Assembly: GCF_016811235.1 (NCBI RefSeq)
Contig: NZ_JAFBID010000019.1
Location: 1-64,000, forward strand
Direction of reading: 5' to 3'
From: Microvirga arabica
GTDB lineage: Bacteria; Pseudomonadota; Alphaproteobacteria; Rhizobiales; Beijerinckiaceae
DNA: 64,000 bases
The notes beneath the pieces were generated by a model. The model saw only the letters and a list, made by a program, of their open reading frames with translations. It was not told the origin of the DNA and did not search any database. Below are positions 1 through 8,039 of this stretch, in pieces. A program made the position numbers and the translations under genes. The number at the start of each line of letters is the position of its first letter. Position 1 is the first letter of the stretch.

Positions 1-1
1 T

Positions 2-334
2 CTGGCCGCAGCCCGCGAGGGAGACCCTCTGGCGAAGGATGCCCTGGACCTGTTCGCGCGGTTCCTCGGGCGCTTCGGCGGCGACCTCGCGCTCACCTTC
101 GAATCCTCCGGTGGCGTCTTCATCGCCGGCGGCATTGCGCCCCGGATGATCGACATCCTCCAGGCCGGCAGCTTCCGCGAGGCCTTCGACCGCAAGGCGC
201 CCCATGACGAATGGGCTCGGAAGGTACCCGTGTACGCCATCGTCAATCCCGAGCCGGCCCTGCAAGGCCTGGCCGCTATCGTGACGAATCCCGAGCGCTT
301 CGTCTTCCCCTCGCAGGGGTGGAGGGCTACCTGA
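2..334 (+). CDS. glk: glucokinase, C-terminal part (truncated by window edge)
   Basis: Glucokinase phosphorylates glucose to glucose-6-phosphate in the cytoplasm. Only the last 110 residues are inside the window; the reading frame is open from base 2. The visible stretch has the family's C-terminal signature GGVFIAGGIAPRM, preceded by a helix rich in LFARFLGRFGGDLAL, and ends with the usual short tail (VYAIVNPEPALQGLA). This fits the Glk (not ROK) family. The stop TGA at 332-334 is followed by 63 bases before the next gene on the same strand, so the two could be cotranscribed, but no functional link is evident. Confidence 0.85.
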   Translation: MAAAREGDPLAKDALDLFARFLGRFGGDLALTFESSGGVFIAGGIAPRMIDILQAGSFREAFDRKAPHDEWARKVPVYAIVNPEPALQGLAAIVTNPERFVFPSQGWRAT

Positions 335-397
335 AGGGCCTGCCGCAAACGCGCCGGTCGAGCACATGAACCCGACGGCGCTCCAACCCGCTGATGG

Positions 398-1516
398 ATG
401 ATGAGAACAGAACAGATCGCCCTTGCTCCGCTGGCTCCCGGAGCCGACCTCTCCCTGACCGTCCAGCGCTTCGGCCTGGAGGGCGCCCGTCCGCGCATCT
501 ATGTCCAGGCCTCGCTCCATGCGGACGAGATCCCCGGCATGATCGCGGCCCATCACCTGCGCGAGCGCCTCATCGCCCTCGAGAACGATGGCCGGATCAA
601 GGGCGAGATCGTGCTCGTGCCCTCGGCCAATCCCATCGGCCTGGCGCAAAGGGTGCTGGGCGACCATATCGGGCGCTTCAATCTTTCCGACGGCATCAAC
701 TTCAACCGCGGCTATCCCGATCTCATGCCGAAGGTCACTGATCGCATCGACGGCAAGCTCACGGACGATGGCGAAGCGAATGTGCAACTCATCCGCGAGG
801 CGCTGCGGGCGGAGTGTGAGGCCTGGGAGCCGTCCAACCCGGCCGAGGCGATGAAGAAGGCCCTGCTCGGCCTTGCTCAGGAGGCTGACATCGTGCTCGA
901 CATGCATTGCGATGCCGAGGCCGTGGTGCATCTCTACACCCATACCCGCTCTGAGGAGGCCTTCGCGCCGCTTTCCGCGCTGATCGGCGCTCATGCGTAT
1001 CTGCTGGCGGATGTGTCGGGCGACGAGCCTTTTGATGAGGCCTGCAGCCGCCCCTGGGCGGAACTGGCGGACCGCTTTCCGGATCATCCGATCCCCTTCG
1101 GCTGCCACTCCACGACCCTGGAGTTCCGGGGCGAGCGAGACGTGAGCCACGAGACCGGGCAAGCCGATGCGGCGGCAATTGTCGATTACCTGATCCTGCG
1201 CGGTGCCATTGCCGGCGAGGCGCCGCAGGTGCCGGAGCCCCTGTGCCGGGCCACCCCGCTCGCAGCCTCCGAGCCGGTCCAGGCGCCGGCCTATGGCATC
1301 CTGGTCTTCAAGGCCGAGATCGGGGCTCGGGTGAAGGTCGGCGATGTCATTGCCGATGTTATCGATCCGCTGACCGGCGCTCTGGCCCAGGCCAAGGCGC
1401 CCTGCGACGGCGTGATGTTCGCCCGGATCGCCCAGCGCTTCGCCACCAAGGGCATGCGGCTGGCCAAGGTGGCGGGCACCACGGCCAAGCGCACCGGCAA
1501 GCTGCTCAGCGCCTGA
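398..1516 (+). CDS. succinylglutamate desuccinylase/aspartoacylase family zinc hydrolase
   Basis: A 372-residue cytoplasmic metallohydrolase of the AstE/aspartoacylase branch of zinc carboxypeptidases, which split acyl groups from amino acids. The zinc ligands are visible as H41-x-x-E44 (SLHADEIPG) and H170 (VLDMHCDAE). The substrate-arginine motif NFNRGYP lies near residue 101, and a late TLEFRGERD carries the probable catalytic Glu. The last ~80 residues form a lipoyl/biotinyl-like beta barrel (GARVKVGDVIADVIDP), as usual in this subgroup. Two adjacent ATGs (398, 401) compete as start. The substrate cannot be told from the sequence; the neighbours (glk, prfC) give no hint. Confidence 0.8.
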   Translation: MMRTEQIALAPLAPGADLSLTVQRFGLEGARPRIYVQASLHADEIPGMIAAHHLRERLIALENDGRIKGEIVLVPSANPIGLAQRVLGDHIGRFNLSDGINFNRGYPDLMPKVTDRIDGKLTDDGEANVQLIREALRAECEAWEPSNPAEAMKKALLGLAQEADIVLDMHCDAEAVVHLYTHTRSEEAFAPLSALIGAHAYLLADVSGDEPFDEACSRPWAELADRFPDHPIPFGCHSTTLEFRGERDVSHETGQADAAAIVDYLILRGAIAGEAPQVPEPLCRATPLAASEPVQAPAYGILVFKAEIGARVKVGDVIADVIDPLTGALAQAKAPCDGVMFARIAQRFATKGMRLAKVAGTTAKRTGKLLSA

Positions 1517-1522
1517 AAACAA

Positions 1523-1550
1523 GAAAGGCCGCCCCAGGGGGCGGCCTTTC
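1523..1550 (+). terminator. hairpin terminator after the aspartoacylase-family gene
   Basis: A near-perfect inverted repeat: GAAAGGCCGCCCC at 1523-1535 pairs with GGGGCGGCCTTTC at 1538-1550, six bases after the stop codon. The descending arm ends in CTTTCC rather than a long T run, but the A-rich ascending arm and T-rich descending arm suit a Rho-independent terminator. Confidence 0.75.
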
Positions 1551-1669
1551 CATTGTCGGTTCCACGGCCCTTAAGGAGCCGTTCCTTGACGTGCGTTACG
1601 CACCAATCTCGGCAGAGGCCAAGATCCAGGTCACGGCAACCGGGGACCGTAGGGTATGACAATGAGACA

Positions 1670-1686
1670 CTGGATCACCTCCTTTC
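1670..1686 (+). other. 17-base copy of the 16S rRNA 3' end in the prfC leader
   Basis: CTGGATCACCTCCTTTC is identical to the universal 3' end of bacterial 16S rRNA including the anti-Shine-Dalgarno core. A second 16S-like block, CCGTAGGG, sits 15 bases upstream at 1647-1654 (10 bases upstream in real 16S). No other rRNA similarity was seen, so this is not an rRNA gene. In the leader RNA, CTCCTT (1679-1684) could pair with AAGGAG (1573-1578). See findings. Confidence 0.6.
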
Positions 1687-1791
1687 GTTGTTGACGGGAA
1701 ACCCCCATATGGGGTGAGAAGAGCCCAGCGAAAGGGCAGGGCGCTGCGGCGTTCTGTCCCCCATGTCGATCCCAGAGAATTTTTGAAAACC

Positions 1792-3375
1792 ATGACCGAT
1801 CTTCCGGCCCCGGTGGGCCGCCGCCGAACCTTTGCGATCATCTCCCACCCGGACGCGGGCAAGACCACGCTCACCGAGAAGCTGCTGCTGTTCGGGGGCG
1901 CGATCCAGCTTGCCGGCGAGGTGAAGGCGAAGAAGAACCGTGTCTCGACCCGGTCCGACTGGATGGGCATCGAGAAGGAGCGCGGCATCTCGGTGGTGAC
2001 TTCGGTCATGACCTTCGAGTATGGCGATTGCGTCTTCAACCTGCTCGACACGCCGGGCCACGAGGACTTCTCGGAGGACACCTACCGGACGCTCACGGCG
2101 GTCGATTCCGCCATCATGGTGATCGACGCGGCCAAGGGCATCGAGGCGCGCACCCGCAAGCTGTTCGAGGTGTGCCGCATGCGCGACATCCCGATCGTCA
2201 CCTTCATCAACAAGATGGACCGCGAGGCGCGCAGCCCCTTCGACCTGCTCGACGAGATCGAGAAGACGCTGGCGCTCGACACCGCGCCCGTTACCTGGCC
2301 GATCAGCCAGGGCCGGAGCTTTGCCGGCACCTTCGACCTGCGCCGCAACGTGGTTCGCCGCATCGACACGGACGAGGAGCCGACACCCGTCTCCGGTCCT
2401 GACGATCCGAAGCTGATGAGCCTGCTGCCACCGGAAGAGGCGGATGCGTGGCAGGAGGAGGTGATGCTCGCGCAGGAGGCCTGCAAGCCCTTCGATCTGC
2501 AGGCCTTCCGCGAAGGTCATCTCACGCCGGTGTTCTTCGGCTCGGCTTTGCGCAATTTCGGCGTGCGCGACCTTATCGATGCGCTGGCCGCATACGCGCC
2601 GCCGCCGCGCGGCCAGGAGGCCGACAAGCGTCTTGTCGAGGCGAGCGAGCCGAAGATGTCGGGCTTCGTGTTCAAGATCCAGGCCAACATGGATCCGAAC
2701 CACCGCGACCGCATCGCCTTCATGCGCATCTGCTCAGGAAAACTCCAACGCGGCATGAAGGCGAAGCTCGTGCGCACGGGCAAGCCCATGAGCCTGAACT
2801 CGCCGCAGTTCTTCTTCGCGCAGGATCGCGCCATTGCGGACGAGGCCTGGGCCGGTGACGTGGTGGGCATCCCGAACCATGGAACGCTGCGCATTGGCGA
2901 TACGCTGACAGAGGGCGAAGACATCGTCTTCCGCGGCGTGCCGAGCTTCGCACCGGAAATCCTGCGCCGCATCAAGCTGCAGGATGCCATGAAGGCGAAG
3001 AAGCTGCGCGAGGCCCTGCAGCAGATGGCCGAAGAAGGCGTGGTGCAGCTCTTCGTGCCGCAGGACGGTTCCGGGGCCATCGTGGGCGTGGTCGGCGCGC
3101 TGCAGCTCGACGTGCTGAAAGAGCGCTTGGCTGCGGAATACGGCCTGCCGATCGATTACGAGCCGACGCGCTTCTCCATCTGCCGCTGGATCACGGCGGA
3201 CGATCCGCGGGAGCTCGACAAGTTCATCGAGAGCCACCTGTCGTCCATGGCGCGCGATCTCGACGACGCGCCCGTGTTCATGGCGCCGAACCAGTTCAAC
3301 CTTCAATACGAGGTGGATCGCTACAAGGCGATCCAGTTCTCGGACGTGAAGGACTATCAGAAGAAGGCGGCGTAA
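1792..3375 (+). CDS. prfC: peptide chain release factor 3 (RF3)
   Basis: RF3 is a translational GTPase that removes RF1/RF2 from the ribosome after peptide release. The 527-residue product matches the family length. The P-loop is SHPDAGKTT near the N terminus, the switch II motif is DTPGHEDFSEDTYR and the base-recognition motif is NKMD. Domain 2 (KMSGFVFKIQANMDP) and the RF3-specific C-terminal domain follow. The ATG at 1792 is preferred because it puts RRRTFAIISHPDAG at the position usual for RF3; a GTG at 1714 would add 26 basic residues not expected in the family. The ribosome binding site before 1792 is weak. The 275-base leader holds a terminator and a 16S 3'-end-like sequence. Confidence 0.95.
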   Translation: MTDLPAPVGRRRTFAIISHPDAGKTTLTEKLLLFGGAIQLAGEVKAKKNRVSTRSDWMGIEKERGISVVTSVMTFEYGDCVFNLLDTPGHEDFSEDTYRTLTAVDSAIMVIDAAKGIEARTRKLFEVCRMRDIPIVTFINKMDREARSPFDLLDEIEKTLALDTAPVTWPISQGRSFAGTFDLRRNVVRRIDTDEEPTPVSGPDDPKLMSLLPPEEADAWQEEVMLAQEACKPFDLQAFREGHLTPVFFGSALRNFGVRDLIDALAAYAPPPRGQEADKRLVEASEPKMSGFVFKIQANMDPNHRDRIAFMRICSGKLQRGMKAKLVRTGKPMSLNSPQFFFAQDRAIADEAWAGDVVGIPNHGTLRIGDTLTEGEDIVFRGVPSFAPEILRRIKLQDAMKAKKLREALQQMAEEGVVQLFVPQDGSGAIVGVVGALQLDVLKERLAAEYGLPIDYEPTRFSICRWITADDPRELDKFIESHLSSMARDLDDAPVFMAPNQFNLQYEVDRYKAIQFSDVKDYQKKAA

Positions 3376-3385
3376 AGCGCAAGCA

Positions 3386-3485
3386 TCCCGTCATCCCCGG
3401 ACTTGTTCCGGGGATCCACTCACGCGCGCCACGCTATGGATACCCTTCCCCTGCGATGGCTGCGCCATCTCCGGCCGGGAATGAC
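3386..3485. repeat. dispersed palindromic intergenic repeat of rhizobial type
   Basis: The element begins with GTCATCCCCGGACTTGTTCC and ends with GCCGGGAATGAC, so its outer ends (GTCAT/ATGAC) are inverted. An inner hairpin ATCCCCGGA/TCCGGGGAT lies at 3393-3401 and 3407-3415. This sequence style is familiar from REP/RPE-like repeats between genes of Rhizobiales. It sits between the converging 3' ends of prfC and the histidine kinase gene, where it may also act as terminator or mRNA stabiliser. Only one copy is in the window. Confidence 0.7.
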
Positions 3486-3494
3486 ACCTCTAAA

Positions 3495-4961
3495 TTATGC
3501 TTCCAACTGGCTCAGCGGCAGGTCGATGCGCACCTGCAGGCCTTCCGCGCGCCAGTCATAGGCGATGGCGCCGCCGAGCTGGTCCGTCACGCTCCGGCGC
3601 GCGAGCTTCGAGCCGAACCCTTCCGCGCTCGGCACACCGTGGATGGCGGGCCCGTTTTCCTCCTGCCATGTGAGCGTGAGCATCGCGCCGCGCACCCAGG
3701 TGATCCTCAGGCGGCCCTCGGGCACCGAGAGGGCGCCGTATTTCGACGCATTGGTGGCCAACTCGTGCAGCACCAGCGTCAGGATCGTCGCGGCCTTTGG
3801 GCCGACCCGCACCGGCGGCCCTTCGAGGGTCATCGGTGAGGGCGCATCCTGGTTGATGTGCGGCGCCAGGATCGCCTGGGCGATCTCTTCAACCGAGGTT
3901 TCTCCGTCGGTCGGCTCGCTGCCCGTGATGGCTGGTCGGATCAGCTCATGGGCGCGGGCCAGGGCCTCGATGCGCCCGCGCAGGGCGGCCGCCATCTGCT
4001 TCGGCGTCTCCGCCATCCGGGCCGTCAGGGCGATCATGCCGCTCGTCATGGCAAAGAGATTTTTGACCCGATGGTTGAGCTCCTGCACCAGCAGCTGCCG
4101 GATCTCCTCACTCTTCCGACGCTCGGTGATGTCGATGATCGTTCCGAGAACGCGGGCGGGTTTCAATTCGCCGTCGACAATCTCGTAGAGCATGCGGCCG
4201 CGGCTGAGAATCCAGCGGATTTCTCCGTCAGGACGGATGATCCGGTGTTCGACCTGGAGCTGCCCTCCCGAGCGAGGATCGCTTAAAGATCCGACGCTGC
4301 TCACCACGTGCTCGCGGTCCTCCGGGTGAATGGCCGAGTGCCAGAACTCATAGGTTGCGGGCTTGGTCTTGGGCAGGCCGAAGATCTCCTTCTGCCGGTC
4401 CGACCAGAAGGTCTCGCCGGTCTGCGCGTTCCATTCCCACAGACCCATCTCCGTCGCCTCGACGGCAAGCGCCAAGCGCTCATTATGAAGCGCAGCTTCG
4501 CGGGCTTTGAGCTCGGCATCGCCGCGCGCCCTGACCCGCTCGGTCACATGGGCTGCCAGAGCCAGGATGCCGCTGATCTGATCGCCGCCATCGCGAACCG
4601 GTAGAAGCTTGATGTCCCAATAGGTGGTCGTGCCGGGCGTGAGCACGAGGGGATGGTCCTTCAGCTCCTGCGGCTCGCCGGTTTGAAACACCTTCTCCCG
4701 CAAAGCCCAAAGCTCAGGGGTGTATTTTTCACCCATGACCTCGGACACGGTCCGGCCAACAATGTCCTCATCGGGAACAGACAGGGCTGACCGGAACAGG
4801 CGGTTTGCAAAAGCAAATTGCTGGTCGGCCCCAAGGGTCACGGCGATGGCCAGCGGAACGTTCTCCAGAAGCTCGGACAGAGCCTCCCGGCTGAACCCTT
4901 CCACTCCTCCCTGGAGGCGAATTTCATCCAGTCCATAGGCCCAGGGCTGAGAGGGACTCAC
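3495..4961 (-). CDS. PAS-PAS sensor histidine kinase, HWE family
   Basis: A 488-residue soluble sensor kinase. Two PAS domains lie at about residues 30-140 and 165-280; the second ends in the typical GTIIDITERRKSEE linker. The phosphoacceptor box is ELNHRVKNLFA with H297, and the ATP-binding N-box is VLHELATNASKYG. The C-terminal TWQEENGP carries the W-x-E signature that defines HWE kinases. No transmembrane segment is seen, so it probably senses a cytoplasmic cue such as light or redox through a PAS cofactor; no conserved LOV cysteine motif was found. The start is GTG at 4961 (an ATG just upstream runs into a stop). No response regulator is adjacent, as is common for HWE kinases, several of which feed the PhyR/EcfG stress pathway. 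Confidence 0.88.
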   Translation of the reverse strand: MSPSQPWAYGLDEIRLQGGVEGFSREALSELLENVPLAIAVTLGADQQFAFANRLFRSALSVPDEDIVGRTVSEVMGEKYTPELWALREKVFQTGEPQELKDHPLVLTPGTTTYWDIKLLPVRDGGDQISGILALAAHVTERVRARGDAELKAREAALHNERLALAVEATEMGLWEWNAQTGETFWSDRQKEIFGLPKTKPATYEFWHSAIHPEDREHVVSSVGSLSDPRSGGQLQVEHRIIRPDGEIRWILSRGRMLYEIVDGELKPARVLGTIIDITERRKSEEIRQLLVQELNHRVKNLFAMTSGMIALTARMAETPKQMAAALRGRIEALARAHELIRPAITGSEPTDGETSVEEIAQAILAPHINQDAPSPMTLEGPPVRVGPKAATILTLVLHELATNASKYGALSVPEGRLRITWVRGAMLTLTWQEENGPAIHGVPSAEGFGSKLARRSVTDQLGGAIAYDWRAEGLQVRIDLPLSQLEA

Positions 4962-5034
4962 GCAGACATCCTTTACAAAGGCACATCAAGGAGAGGCGCC
5001 AGTACCATGACGATATTGTCGACGTAATTATATT

Positions 5035-5985
5035 CTAAGCCGTCAGCTTGCTTTTTCCAGCCGTATCCGAATCGTCCAGCAAGGTCCTGGATGCCGCTTT
5101 CTCAGGATATTGCGCCTGCACCTGCGCGATGTCGGCGATCGTCGGCAGGCTCGCCTCGTTGCCGAGATGCTGGATGGCATGGGACGAGGCCCCGCGGGCG
5201 AAGATGAAGTGCTCGCGCCAGGGCAGTTCGGGTCGGGCCATGGCGGAATAGACATAGGCGCCATGGAAGATGTCGCCGGCGCCGTTGGTGTCCACCACCT
5301 TGTCGCCCGGAACGTCGAGGGCGGGCAGAATCCCTTCCTGGCCGGTCTCGTCGTACCAGACGAGGCCACGCTCGCCCAAGGTCACGCCGCCGATCTTGCA
5401 GCCGCGGCTCTTGAGATATCCCAGCATGCCGGCCGGGGTCAGATCCATCTGCTCGCACAGGCGCTCGGCCACGATGGCCACATCGATGAATTCCAGAAGC
5501 TCATGGGTGTTGGAGCGCAGGCCCCCGCCATCCAGCGAGGTGAGGATGCCCGCCTCGCGGCACGCCCTGGCGTAGTGCATGGCGGCATCGGCCTGGTGTC
5601 CATCGAGGTGGAGGGCCTTGCAGCCCTGCAGGTTCAGCGGCGGGACGGGGTGTAGGTAATGGTCGTCGCGGCAGCGCACGATGGCGCGCTTGCCGCCGCG
5701 CGGCATGATGAAGGACAGGGACGACTCGTGGACCTTCCGGTGATGGACCGAGATGCCGTATTTCGCCGCCATGTCGATGAACATGCGGCCGAGCCAGTCA
5801 TCGGCAATCGAGGTCAGCAGGTCGGGCGGCAGTCCCAGCTTGGCGCAGGCAAAGGCCGCCGTGACCGCATTGCCGCCGAACGAGATCGCATAATCCCGCG
5901 CCACGGTCTTCTCGTCCCCGGTCGGCAACTCGTCCGCCAGGAAGGTCACGTCGATATAGGTCTGTCCGACAAAGAGAGCATGCAT
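5035..5985 (-). CDS. PfkB/ribokinase family sugar kinase
   Basis: A 316-residue cytoplasmic carbohydrate kinase. The N-terminal glycine-rich PfkB signature is FGGNAVTAAFACAKLG, and the C-terminal signature with the catalytic Asp and anion hole is DTNGAGDIFHGAYV. It is the last gene of a minus-strand run after murQ and the BadF-type kinase, separated by ~100 bases from the latter, so it probably works on a sugar released in amino-sugar catabolism. Possible substrates include fructose, ribose, 2-keto sugars or an aminated sugar; the sequence alone does not decide. It is followed by the 73-base gap to the convergently oriented end of the sensor kinase upstream region. Confidence 0.82.
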   Translation of the reverse strand: MHALFVGQTYIDVTFLADELPTGDEKTVARDYAISFGGNAVTAAFACAKLGLPPDLLTSIADDWLGRMFIDMAAKYGISVHHRKVHESSLSFIMPRGGKRAIVRCRDDHYLHPVPPLNLQGCKALHLDGHQADAAMHYARACREAGILTSLDGGGLRSNTHELLEFIDVAIVAERLCEQMDLTPAGMLGYLKSRGCKIGGVTLGERGLVWYDETGQEGILPALDVPGDKVVDTNGAGDIFHGAYVYSAMARPELPWREHFIFARGASSHAIQHLGNEASLPTIADIAQVQAQYPEKAASRTLLDDSDTAGKSKLTA

Positions 5986-6083
5986 CGTTCGTCATCGTCC
6001 CGCTGGATTCGCCGCCCGAGTCTTGGACGAGCGGGAATGAATAGGCAAGCCGTGCGGGATCCGCCTTTGGGCTTGGCGGTTTC

Positions 6084-6992
6084 TCAGGCCCTGTTGAGGG
6101 TTGCGGCCAGGCGGGCCGCCGTCAGGGCCGCGTCCAGATCGGTCGCGATGAACTCGACGGGAGCGACGAGCCCTTTGCGGAAGGCGCTCGAGACGACCGG
6201 GTGGAGGCGCGCACTGCCGCCCACCAGGGCCACCGGCCGGGGCCCGAGGCGCTTGATGAGGGCATTGGCGAGACGAGCCAGCTCCTCGCCGGCCTCTCTG
6301 AGGATGCGAAGAGCCGTGCCGTCGTCGGCATAGGCCGCCTCACCCACGGCGCGAGCGAGCGACCCGATCTTGCCCCGGTCGCCGCCATAGACGAAGGAGC
6401 GGACCACGTTCCAATCGGTCCCCCCAAGCGCCCGAGCCAGGCAGGTGCCCAGCGTCGAGGCCCAGCCCGCGCCGGGGCTTTCCTCCTCGGTGCGCAGGAT
6501 GGCCTTGAGCGCCTCGCGGGCGATCCAGAAGCCGGAGCCGCCGTCGTCGATGAGGTTGCCGCGCCCGCCGACCCGGATCACCTGCTTGTCCTCGGACAGG
6601 TAGTAGCCGATGGAGCCGGTGCCGCTATAGACCAGGATGCCTTCGCCCAGCTCAAAATAAGCCAGATAGGCAATCCACATGTCCTCCGCGACGAAGACCT
6701 TGTCGGGCGACAGCTCGAAGGTCTCCGCGAACATGGCCCGCATGGTGGCCTCGGCCGGAGTCTCGCGGGTGAGCCCCGTGATGCCCGCGATGATGCCCAG
6801 CGGCTTTCCCACTTTCAGCACCGCCTGCGCCATATCGAGGACGATCTGCCGGGCGCGCTCTTCCGCGGCGGCGGAAAAGAGGTGGCCGGTCAGGGGAGCA
6901 ACGGAGCCCTGCGCGACGCACTGGCCTTGCGTATCCGCCAGCCGCCAGCGCGTGGCGGTTCCGCCCGCATCGATGCCCAGCCCCAGCCCCAT
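6084..6992 (-). CDS. BadF/BadG-type N-acetylglucosamine kinase
   Basis: A 302-residue ASKHA-fold ATPase of the BadF/BadG/BcrA/BcrD family, the group that contains eukaryote-like GlcNAc kinases. The phosphate-1 motif is GIDAGGTATRWRLAD at the N terminus, followed by YSGTGSIGYYL (phosphate 2) and DDGGSGFWIAREALK; the C-terminal adenosine motif is ALVGGSARLHP. It lies 48 bases downstream of murQ on the same strand, so GlcNAc or MurNAc freed in cell-wall recycling is the likely substrate, giving the 6-phosphate used by NagA or MurQ. A second, diverged homologue is at 18122-19003. Confidence 0.85.
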   Translation of the reverse strand: MGLGLGIDAGGTATRWRLADTQGQCVAQGSVAPLTGHLFSAAAEERARQIVLDMAQAVLKVGKPLGIIAGITGLTRETPAEATMRAMFAETFELSPDKVFVAEDMWIAYLAYFELGEGILVYSGTGSIGYYLSEDKQVIRVGGRGNLIDDGGSGFWIAREALKAILRTEEESPGAGWASTLGTCLARALGGTDWNVVRSFVYGGDRGKIGSLARAVGEAAYADDGTALRILREAGEELARLANALIKRLGPRPVALVGGSARLHPVVSSAFRKGLVAPVEFIATDLDAALTAARLAATLNRA

Positions 6993-7040
6993 GCGCCCGC
7001 TGCCTTCTTGTGAGTGCCAGCTTTCAAGTCGACCTTTTTG

Positions 7041-7931
7041 TTAGGACGTCTTGGGGAGATCCGCCAGGGCTTTGCGCAGATTGCCGTCGTGGCGCTCAAG
7101 CGCGCCCTGCGCCTCCGCCGGGCTGGCGCCCATGGCGATGAGCACGGCAGTCTTCAGGTCGCCGCCAGCCTCCAAGATGGCATCCGTTGCCGTGGCTTCG
7201 TCGCAATCGGTGATCTGCATGACCATGATCTCGCTGCGGCGGCGCAGCTTGGCGTTCGTCGCGCGCATGTTGACCATGAGGCCGCGGTAGACCCGGTCCA
7301 TCCGCACCATGATCAGGGTCGAGAGCAGATTGAGAATGACTTTCTGCGCCGTGCCGGCCTTCATGCGGGTCGAGCCGGCCACCACCTCCTCGCCTGTGTC
7401 GGCCAGGATCGGATGGGAGCAGACTTCCAGCAGCGGCGTGTCGGGATTGTTGGAAATGCCGATGGTCTGGGCTCCGCGCGCCGCCGCCTCCTTGAGGGCC
7501 GCGATGGTGAACGGTGTTCGGCCGCTGGCAGCCACGCCGATCACCACATCGTCGGGTCCGATGGTGTTGTCGCGAATGCCCGCGATGCCGTCCTCAACCG
7601 AATCCTCGGCATTCTCAACCGCCTGCATGATGGCGCCTTCACCGCCGGCGATCAGGTAGACGATGCGGTCGTCGGGCCAGTTGAAGGTCGGCGGCAACTC
7701 GGTTCCGTCCTGAACGCCGATGCGGCCCGAGGTTCCGGCGCCCGCATACACCAAACGACCGCCACGGCGTAGACGGGGCACCGCCTCTTCCGCGGCGGAA
7801 GCAATCGCCGGGAGAGCAGGCCTGACGGCGGCGACGGCGGAGAGCTGTCCCTCTAGAAAGGCCGAGAGCACATCGAAGCTCGGCCATGTGTCGAGGTCTT
7901 GGTAGCGGGTACTGAAATGTTCTGTCGCCAT
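7041..7931 (-). CDS. murQ: N-acetylmuramic acid 6-phosphate etherase
   Basis: MurQ cleaves the lactyl ether of MurNAc-6-phosphate to GlcNAc-6-phosphate and D-lactate in the cytoplasm. The 296-residue protein has the family's SIS-domain sugar-phosphate motif YAGAGTSGRIGVQDGTELPP, a second one (GVAASGRTPFT), the block AGSTRMKAGTAQK, and the C-terminal UBA-like segment GASPAEAQGALERHDGNL. The ATG at 7931 is preferred over one at 7982, which would overlap the likely operator. Upstream product is supplied by AnmK (9067-10164), downstream use is by NagA (15162-16295). Confidence 0.95.
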   Translation of the reverse strand: MATEHFSTRYQDLDTWPSFDVLSAFLEGQLSAVAAVRPALPAIASAAEEAVPRLRRGGRLVYAGAGTSGRIGVQDGTELPPTFNWPDDRIVYLIAGGEGAIMQAVENAEDSVEDGIAGIRDNTIGPDDVVIGVAASGRTPFTIAALKEAAARGAQTIGISNNPDTPLLEVCSHPILADTGEEVVAGSTRMKAGTAQKVILNLLSTLIMVRMDRVYRGLMVNMRATNAKLRRRSEIMVMQITDCDEATATDAILEAGGDLKTAVLIAMGASPAEAQGALERHDGNLRKALADLPKTS

Positions 7932-7949
7932 TATGCCAACTTTCTTCCA

Positions 7950-7968
7950 GACCAGTATAGGACCAGTT
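7950..7968. promoter_or_regulatory. putative GntR operator A, upstream of murQ
   Basis: Read on the minus strand: AACTGGTCCTATACTGGTC. Two TGGT units are spaced 11 bases start to start. It lies 18 bases upstream of the murQ start codon. The same pattern occurs at 10222-10240 and 19198-19216, each in front of an amino-sugar operon, which is the basis for calling it an operator of the local GntR regulator. Confidence 0.6.
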
Positions 7969-8039
7969 GTGGCCGGCAACAATTGCCTGCGAGGTTCTGA
8001 AAGAGACCGGTCATCAACTTTCTGTTGGCATCCTTAAAG

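Noticed and set aside
1640-1690. 16S rRNA gene fragment as a true rRNA feature
   Set aside because: Only 17 contiguous bases plus an 8-base block agree; the flanks are not rRNA-like, so it is listed as a sequence mimic instead.
1703-1714. Perfect palindrome CCCCATATGGGG in the prfC leader
   Set aside because: Short, GC-rich and single; no partner site found, so no operator call.
1675-2703. 342-codon open frame antisense to prfC
   Set aside because: His/Arg/Leu-rich shadow of prfC.
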